From Smithella sp. ME-1 (GTDB taxonomy: Bacteria; Desulfobacterota; Syntrophia; Syntrophales; Smithellaceae): a stretch of DNA of 21,161 bases. The notes under the pieces were generated by a model that did no database searches, was not told the origin of the DNA, and saw only the letters and a list, made by a program, of their open reading frames with translations. Below are positions 16,653-21,161 of the stretch, one piece after another. The stretch is from positions 1 to 21,161 of the forward strand of contig AWGX01000641.1 of the NCBI GenBank assembly GCA_000495415.1. The letters are read 5' to 3'. The translations under genes were made by a program, and so were the position numbers. How positions within the stretch are numbered: the stretch's first letter is position 1; each line of letters starts with the position of its first letter.

Positions 16653-17720
16653 ATGCCTGAAAATATCAAAAAATTGCCGCGTCAAGGCATAGATAAAATT
16701 CTAATTCGCGGTACAAACTGGATTGGTGATGCCATCATGACATTACCGGCGGTGGACTCAATACGTGCCACTTACCCGAGAGCACATATTGCCGTTCTGG
16801 TAAAACCCTGGGTAGCCGATATTTATAAACTATTTTCAAGCCTGGACGAGATAATCATTTATGAGAATAGATTTGATAATCCTGCCGGAGTATTTCAACT
16901 TGCTCAAAAGTTAAAGCAGAAGAAATTCGACCTCGCGATACTTTTGCAAAATGCCATTGAAGCTGCGATTATCGCTCTTGCGGCGCGAATTCCTCTGCGT
17001 GCGGGTTACGATTCTGATGCCCGTGGTCTTTTGCTGACTCATCGGGTAAAACTGACAGATGAAATAAAAAAAGTTCACCAGACGGATTATTATCTGGAAA
17101 TGGTCAAAGCTCTTGGTTGCGTTTCTGTTGGCCGTGAAATGCACATGGAAACGAAAATAAATTTAGCAGATGCCAGAAATGTTTTGCGCAAATTCATGCC
17201 CGAAGAAACCATGAAAACGATAATCGGCATTGCTCCCGGGGCCACTTACGGCCCGGCGAAGAAATGGGTTCCCGATAGATTTGCCGCAGTGGCGGACAGT
17301 CTCAGTGAAAAATTTTCCGCAAAGATAATTATAATGGGAGGGAAGTCAGACGGAGAGACGGCGCATGCAGTTCAGAAATTAGCGCATGCTCAATTAATCA
17401 ATCTTGCCGGCAAGACAACTCTGCTGGAAGCAATTTATTTAATTTCGCAATGCTCCCTGTTTATCAGCAATGATTCCGGATTAATGCACATAGCCGGCGC
17501 TTTGAATATACCCACGGTGGCAATTTTCGGCTCAACCAATCCCATTACAACCGCGCCCGTGGGAAACAAATCCGTAATTGTCCGGCATGAAGTATCCTGC
17601 AGCCCTTGTCTGAAGAAAAACTGTCCAACTGATTTCCTGTGCATGAAGATGATTTCTGTGGAAGACGTTTTGCAGGTTGCTGAAAATCTATTTCAAGACA
17701 CACGGGATGTTAATCAATGA
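16653..17720 (+). CDS. waaF: ADP-heptose:LPS heptosyltransferase II (WaaF)
   Basis: This 355-residue GT9 enzyme adds the second L,D-heptose to the lipopolysaccharide inner core from ADP-heptose, on the cytoplasmic face of the inner membrane. The opening KILIRGTNWIGDAIMTLPA (15-33) is the WaaF form of the family N-terminus and includes the catalytic-type Asp26. The C-terminal half holds the donor-binding NDSGLMHIAGAL and GSTNPITTAPVG segments. Near the end, four cysteines (316, 319, 324 and 330) form a CxxC-x4-C-x5-C cluster that recurs in the other heptosyltransferase here. The frame is open from a TTG at 16650, but the adjacent ATG at 16653 has AAAGG 8 bases upstream. It overlaps gmhB by four bases (ATGA). 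Confidence 0.92.
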   Translation: MPENIKKLPRQGIDKILIRGTNWIGDAIMTLPAVDSIRATYPRAHIAVLVKPWVADIYKLFSSLDEIIIYENRFDNPAGVFQLAQKLKQKKFDLAILLQNAIEAAIIALAARIPLRAGYDSDARGLLLTHRVKLTDEIKKVHQTDYYLEMVKALGCVSVGREMHMETKINLADARNVLRKFMPEETMKTIIGIAPGATYGPAKKWVPDRFAAVADSLSEKFSAKIIIMGGKSDGETAHAVQKLAHAQLINLAGKTTLLEAIYLISQCSLFISNDSGLMHIAGALNIPTVAIFGSTNPITTAPVGNKSVIVRHEVSCSPCLKKNCPTDFLCMKMISVEDVLQVAENLFQDTRDVNQ

Positions 17721-18304
17721 AAAAAAATACAGCCGTTTTTCTGGATAGAGACGGAGTTATTAATGAAGAAGTAGGCTATCTTGATGATCTTGATAAGCTA
17801 AAAGTAATTCCATGTGCTTATGAAGCTATCAAGCTGATAAATGAAAGCGGGATGAAAGCCGTAGTCATTTCCAATCAGTCTGGTGTAGCCAGAGGAATGA
17901 TTACAGAAGAATTTGTAAAAAGAACAAATGACTACCTGCAGGCCATTCTAAGGAAGCAGGGAGTTTATATAAACAATTTCTATTACTGTCCCCATCATCC
18001 CACGGAAGGAAAAGAACCGTACCGGCAGGTTTGTGACTGCCGGAAGCCTGCCCCCGGCATGTTTCTAGCTGCAGTCCGTGATTTGAATATTAATTTAAAA
18101 TTATCTTATATGATAGGTGACCGATTTCTCGATATGGAGGCAGCAAAAAAAGTTGGAGTCAGGGGTGTTCTGGTAAGAACAGGCTATGGTAGTGATTTGT
18201 TGCAGGACGATGGCCCTGATAAGGAAACCGTAGAAGGTAAACCGGCTTATATTGCCGCAGATATACTGGAAGCCGTGAACTGGATATTAAAGGATAGAAA
18301 GTGA
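17717..18304 (+). CDS. gmhB: D-glycero-beta-D-manno-heptose 1,7-bisphosphate 7-phosphatase GmhB
   Basis: GmhB removes the 7-phosphate from heptose 1,7-bisphosphate, an intermediate of ADP-heptose synthesis, and so feeds the two heptosyltransferases that flank it. The 195-residue HAD phosphatase has all motifs: FLDRDGVINEE (8-18, nucleophile Asp10 and acid/base Asp12), S-N-Q-S-G-V-A-R-G (52-60), the family zinc site formed by Cys91, His93, Cys106 and Cys108, Lys110 after it, and MIGDRFLDMEAA (132-143, Asp135). It overlaps waaF at its start and waaC at its end by four bases each, so the three are translated as a coupled set. The partner enzymes GmhA and HldE are not in the window. Related histidinol phosphatases share the fold, but the zinc loop and neighbours favour GmhB. 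Confidence 0.93.
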   Translation: MKKNTAVFLDRDGVINEEVGYLDDLDKLKVIPCAYEAIKLINESGMKAVVISNQSGVARGMITEEFVKRTNDYLQAILRKQGVYINNFYYCPHHPTEGKEPYRQVCDCRKPAPGMFLAAVRDLNINLKLSYMIGDRFLDMEAAKKVGVRGVLVRTGYGSDLLQDDGPDKETVEGKPAYIAADILEAVNWILKDRK

Positions 18305-19332
18305 ATATACTGATCGTAAAACTCAGTGCGATAGGTGATGTAATTCACACACTGCCTTCTCTTGCTGCTCTGCGCCGGCTTTATCCTGAATCTCACATAA
18401 CATGGGTAGTTGAAGAAGCAGCGGCTGATTTGGTTACAGGTCACCCATATCTGGACTCGGTTTTGGTTTCAAGACGCAAAAGCTGGAGCAGGGACTTGCT
18501 TCGCGGCCGGGTCAGAAGCCCTTTGTCTGAAATTGGAAATTTTGTAAGAAAGTTGCGGCAACGGGATTATGATCTGGTTATTGATTTTCACGGTCTTTTT
18601 AAAAGTTCGATAATTGTTTTTTTAAGTCGGGGAAAAAGAAAGCTGGGTTATGATTCCTGGCAGGAAATAAGCGGCTTATTTCTAAATGAGAAAATTCCTG
18701 AAGACGTGAACAAACACGCGGTCGACCGTTATCTGGATTTCCCTCGTTATCTGGGAGCGGAAATCGACAGAGTCGAATTTACTCTTCCTTCGGATAAAAA
18801 TGCGGAAGAAAAAGTGTTGCGTTTGCTGCGTGAATATAATCTGGAAGATAAAAAATTTGTTGCAATTAATCCCATAGCTTTATGGGAAACAAAGCTATGG
18901 AGTGATGAACAATTTGCCTGTTTAGCTGATTTAATTAATAATAAACTGCAAGTAAACGTTGTCTTTACGGGAAGCGAAAAAGAATCGATCGAAAAAATAA
19001 CTTCACTAATGAATACTGAATGTGTAAACTTAGGCGGCAAAACAACATTGCTTGATCTTGCTTGTTTGTATAAAAAAGCATGTATGGTAATAACCACGGA
19101 TTCCGGTCCCATGCACATGGCTGCGGCAGTTGGAATTCCTGTTATCGCTCTTTTCGGGCCGACAGATCCGGAAAGAACCGGACCTTACGGTGACGGACAT
19201 ACAATAATCAGGATAGAGCTGCCTTGTAGCCCCTGTTTTTTAAAAAAATGCTCGACAAAACAGTGCATGAAAGATATTTCATCCGAGCAGGTTTTTGCCG
19301 TTGTGGAAAAAAAATTAATAAAGGAGCAATAA
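18301..19332 (+). CDS. waaC: ADP-heptose:LPS heptosyltransferase I (WaaC)
   Basis: This 343-residue GT9 enzyme attaches the first heptose to Kdo of the growing inner core. The opening MNILIVKLSAIGDVIHTLPS (1-20) is the classic WaaC form, with Asp13 in the same position as the catalytic Asp13 of E. coli WaaC. The ALWETKLW stretch in the middle and TTDSGPMHMAAA followed by FGPTDPERTGPYG near the end form the ADP-heptose site. The start is a GTG at 18301 in a GTGA overlap with the gmhB stop codon, with AGGA 6 bases upstream. Cysteines 309, 312, 317 and 322 form a CxxC-x4-C-x4-C cluster like that of WaaF. E. coli WaaC is not known for such a cluster. The following small gene starts directly after the stop codon. 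Confidence 0.94.
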   Translation: MNILIVKLSAIGDVIHTLPSLAALRRLYPESHITWVVEEAAADLVTGHPYLDSVLVSRRKSWSRDLLRGRVRSPLSEIGNFVRKLRQRDYDLVIDFHGLFKSSIIVFLSRGKRKLGYDSWQEISGLFLNEKIPEDVNKHAVDRYLDFPRYLGAEIDRVEFTLPSDKNAEEKVLRLLREYNLEDKKFVAINPIALWETKLWSDEQFACLADLINNKLQVNVVFTGSEKESIEKITSLMNTECVNLGGKTTLLDLACLYKKACMVITTDSGPMHMAAAVGIPVIALFGPTDPERTGPYGDGHTIIRIELPCSPCFLKKCSTKQCMKDISSEQVFAVVEKKLIKEQ

Positions 19333-19503
19333 ATGCCTTTAAATAAGAAACTACTGGAAATTCTAATTTGTCCTCAATGTCGCGGTAAAGTTCGATATGA
19401 CGAAAAGCAAAACGGCATCATTTGTGATCGGTGTAAATTATTATATGAAGTAAAAGATGACATCCCCGTTCTACTTGTGGAAGAAGCGAAAAAAATTTCA
19501 TAA
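19333..19503 (+). CDS. Trm112/YcaR-like zinc-ribbon protein
   Basis: This 56-residue gene follows the waaC stop codon with no gap and has a strong AAGGAG site (19321-19326) 6 bases before its ATG. The protein starts MPLNKKLLEILICPQC and has four cysteines in two pairs (Cys13/Cys16 and Cys31/Cys34), the zinc-ribbon pattern of the Trm112 family, which includes YcaR (UPF0434). It ends with the typical I-P-V-L-L stretch. In eukaryotes Trm112 activates several methyltransferases. The bacterial role is poorly known. In E. coli ycaR lies between lpxK and kdsB, so its presence in a lipopolysaccharide cluster here repeats a known association. The family is clear, but the function is not. Confidence 0.85.
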   Translation: MPLNKKLLEILICPQCRGKVRYDEKQNGIICDRCKLLYEVKDDIPVLLVEEAKKIS

Positions 19504-19819
19504 TTTGAAGATGGGGTAACAGAAACTACAGTATGTAAGCGCTTCATATTATAAGCTTTTAGCAAAATTAATAAAATTACTTGACAGTGGCTATAGATTA
19601 ATATAAAAAGTTTAACACAACTAGTAAAAGGCTTTTAAAGCCCTATTCCTTGGAGCGTTTCACGTATTCAATAAGACAAACCGAGATTTAATCCGTAACT
19701 ACTAAAAATCGTGACATCTTTTTGTGTTTCTTTAAAAAGAATGCAGCAAAGCAACGATAAATATAATGTCAGGATAATCTTTACGTTACCCGGGTAGACT
19801 TTAAAGCAAGGGAATATTT
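19504..19819 (+). other. Intergenic region with the rho leader
   Basis: This 316-base stretch has no credible coding frame. Its first 75 bases contain AT-rich sequence and a short AAGCGCTT palindrome, but no convincing intrinsic terminator for the upstream operon. A promoter at 19581-19607 would start a transcript near 19614, leaving a leader of about 205 bases before rho. Within the leader, GGCTT and AAGCC (19630-19642) form a small stem with a three-base loop, and an AT-rich stem TTCTTT/AAAGAA lies near 19728-19741. Neither is followed by a T run. A long leader suits self-regulation by Rho, as known in E. coli, but the sequence alone does not prove it. Confidence 0.5.
19581..19607 (+). promoter_or_regulatory. 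Likely rho promoter
   Basis: A perfect TTGACA at 19581-19586 is followed by TATAAA at 19602-19607, five of six consensus bases, with a 15-base spacer. A 17-base spacer would give only TAAAAA. The spacer is short for sigma-70, but the same arrangement occurs before lysS in this window. Confidence 0.5.
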
Positions 19820-21067
19820 ATGAACATTGAAGACATTAAACGATTGCCTATCAGCGAGCTTAACGATTTAGCCAAAAAATTGGATGTTCCGGGTGCCAGC
19901 GGTATGCGCCGTCAGGATTTGATTTTCGCAATCTTGCAGACACAAGCGGAACAAAATGGCGTTATTTCCGGTTCGGGCGTGTTAGAAATTCTACCTGACG
20001 GATTTGGTTTTTTACGCGCCGTGGATTACAACTACTTGCCCAGTCCGGATGATATTTACATTTCTCCTTCGCAGATCAGAAGGTTTAATTTGAAAACCGG
20101 CGATACGATTTCCGGCGAAGTCCGTCCTCCAAAAGAGGGGGAAAAATATTTCGCGCTTTTAAAAGTCGACACCGTCAACATGGAAAGTCCCGAACAAGCA
20201 CGGGACAAAATTCTTTTCGATAACCTTACTCCTCTCTATCCTCTGGAAAAATTAAATCTGGAGTATGATCCAAAAAACTATTCCACCAGAACCCTGGATT
20301 TATTCGCGCCGATCGGCAAGGGGCAGCGCGCGTTAATTGTTTCACCGCCCAGAGCAGGCAAAACGGTTCTTTTACAGGACATTGCTCACAGCATTGCCGC
20401 CAATCATCCGGAAGTTGTTTTAATGGTGCTGTTAATTGATGAACGGCCGGAAGAAGTTACCGATATGCAGCGCAGTGTTTCCGGTGAAGTAATTGCTTCC
20501 ACATTTGATGAACCGGCTTCTTTCCATGTACAGGTGGCCGAAATGGTTATTGAAAAAGCCAAACGTCTTGTGGAGCATAAGAAAGATGTAGTTATTTTAC
20601 TCGACAGCATCACCCGCCTGGCCAGGGCATACAACACTGTTGTCCCGCCCAGCGGAAAAGTTCTCTCCGGAGGTGTCGACTCCAATGCTCTGCATAAGCC
20701 GAAACGTTTCTTCGGAGCAGCCCGTAATATCGAAAACGGCGGCAGCCTGACAATCATCTCGACAGCTTTGATTGATACCGGAAGCAGAATGGACGAAGTT
20801 ATTTTTGAAGAATTCAAGGGAACAGGCAACATGGAACTGCATCTGGACCGTCGTATTGCCGATCGCAGAATATTCCCCGCTTTCGACTTGATTCGTTCCG
20901 GCACCAGAAAAGAAGAATTGCTCATTCCCAAAAATAATCTCAATCGTGTCTGGATATTGCGCCGGTTGCTCCAGGAAATGAACCCCGTTGATGCCATGGA
21001 ATTTATTATCGGTAAAATCAAAAAAACGGAAAATAATCAGGAATTTCTGGATTCAATGAACGCTTAA
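19820..21067 (+). CDS. rho: Transcription termination factor Rho
   Basis: Rho is the hexameric RNA-dependent ATPase that loads on untranslated RNA and removes RNA polymerase. The 415-residue protein has the N-terminal Rho_N helical domain (about 1-45), the cold-shock-like RNA-binding domain (about 50-118) and a RecA-type motor. The P-loop is SPPRAGKT (175-182) with Lys181 at the same number as in E. coli. The Walker B and following helix read [16 protein letters not shown], and the Q- and R-loop regions around [17 protein letters not shown] and the [15 protein letters not shown] stretch are conserved. No insertion or truncation is seen compared with the 419-residue E. coli protein. AAGGGA (19808-19813) lies 6 bases before the ATG. 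It is its own unit after a 316-base gap. The 94 bases downstream (21068-21161) hold no gene or clear terminator. The ribosomal protein gene rpmE, often next to rho, is not seen before the window ends. Confidence 0.98.
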   Translation: MNIEDIKRLPISELNDLAKKLDVPGASGMRRQDLIFAILQTQAEQNGVISGSGVLEILPDGFGFLRAVDYNYLPSPDDIYISPSQIRRFNLKTGDTISGEVRPPKEGEKYFALLKVDTVNMESPEQARDKILFDNLTPLYPLEKLNLEYDPKNYSTRTLDLFAPIGKGQRALIVSPPRAGKTVLLQDIAHSIAANHPEVVLMVLLIDERPEEVTDMQRSVSGEVIASTFDEPASFHVQVAEMVIEKAKRLVEHKKDVVILLDSITRLARAYNTVVPPSGKVLSGGVDSNALHKPKRFFGAARNIENGGSLTIISTALIDTGSRMDEVIFEEFKGTGNMELHLDRRIADRRIFPAFDLIRSGTRKEELLIPKNNLNRVWILRRLLQEMNPVDAMEFIIGKIKKTENNQEFLDSMNA

Positions 21068-21161
21068 CCAGTTGCATTTTAAATACTTATGATGATCAGC
21101 CGGAAATTATAAACTAATAAAACCGGACAATTTGTAATAACTAATACCATTTCGATTTCAA

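Noticed and set aside
20404..21021. A 205-residue open frame on the minus strand inside rho
   Set aside because: It lies wholly opposite a highly conserved gene, has a Ser/Thr/Arg-rich composition typical of antisense frames and shows no domain.
21068..21161. A terminator or the start of rpmE after rho
   Set aside because: Two CCGG tetramers about 20 bases apart give too weak a stem, and no coding frame with a ribosome site begins before the window ends.
1..21161. Mobile elements, CRISPR array, tRNA or rRNA genes
   Set aside because: No transposase, integrase, regularly spaced repeats, tRNA cloverleaf or rRNA-like stretch was seen on either strand.

Overview
This window looks like a chromosomal segment of a Gram-negative bacterium of low to moderate GC (about 40% by eye). 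It is most likely a member of the former Deltaproteobacteria, such as a Syntrophales-type anaerobe. That placement rests on gene order (lysS, then a single Lol permease, lolD, bamA, ompH, lpxD, lpxA and on through the lipid A genes) and on the BamA architecture. It is an inference from synteny, not a database result. I see no rRNA, tRNA, mobile element, prophage or CRISPR array.

Layout. Positions 1-134 hold an imperfect hairpin and a possible promoter. Positions 135-1255 encode a RodZ-like helix-turn-helix membrane protein and the twin-arginine pore protein TatA. A convergent gene on the minus strand (1395-1808) encodes single-stranded DNA-binding protein. A divergent promoter region separates it from lysS at 1994. 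From lysS to a 56-residue zinc-ribbon protein ending at 19503, sixteen genes lie on the plus strand with gaps of 66 bases or fewer and many overlaps, so they probably form one long transcription unit. A 316-base gap with a good promoter and a long leader precedes rho (19820-21067), a separate unit.

The long operon is an outer-membrane assembly line. LolC/D release lipoproteins. BamA and the OmpH/Skp chaperone insert barrel proteins. LpxD, LpxA, LpxB and LpxK build lipid A, and MsbA flips it. GmhB, WaaC and WaaF make and transfer inner-core heptose. The cluster lacks fabZ between lpxD and lpxA, lpxC, an LpxH/LpxI hydrolase, waaA (Kdo transferase) and late acyltransferases, so these must lie elsewhere.

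The most informative point is a Gfo/Idh-type dehydrogenase and a DegT-type PLP aminotransferase placed exactly between lpxA and lpxB. This is the arrangement of gnnA and gnnB known from Acidithiobacillus ferrooxidans, which make UDP-GlcNAc3N so that LpxA attaches its acyl chain through an amide. The organism is therefore predicted to make lipid A on a 2,3-diamino-2,3-dideoxyglucose backbone. Other points worth a look are an extra N-terminal domain on BamA, matching C-terminal cysteine clusters in both heptosyltransferases, the zinc-ribbon protein after waaC, and the long rho leader. I did not find a wholly unknown system here.
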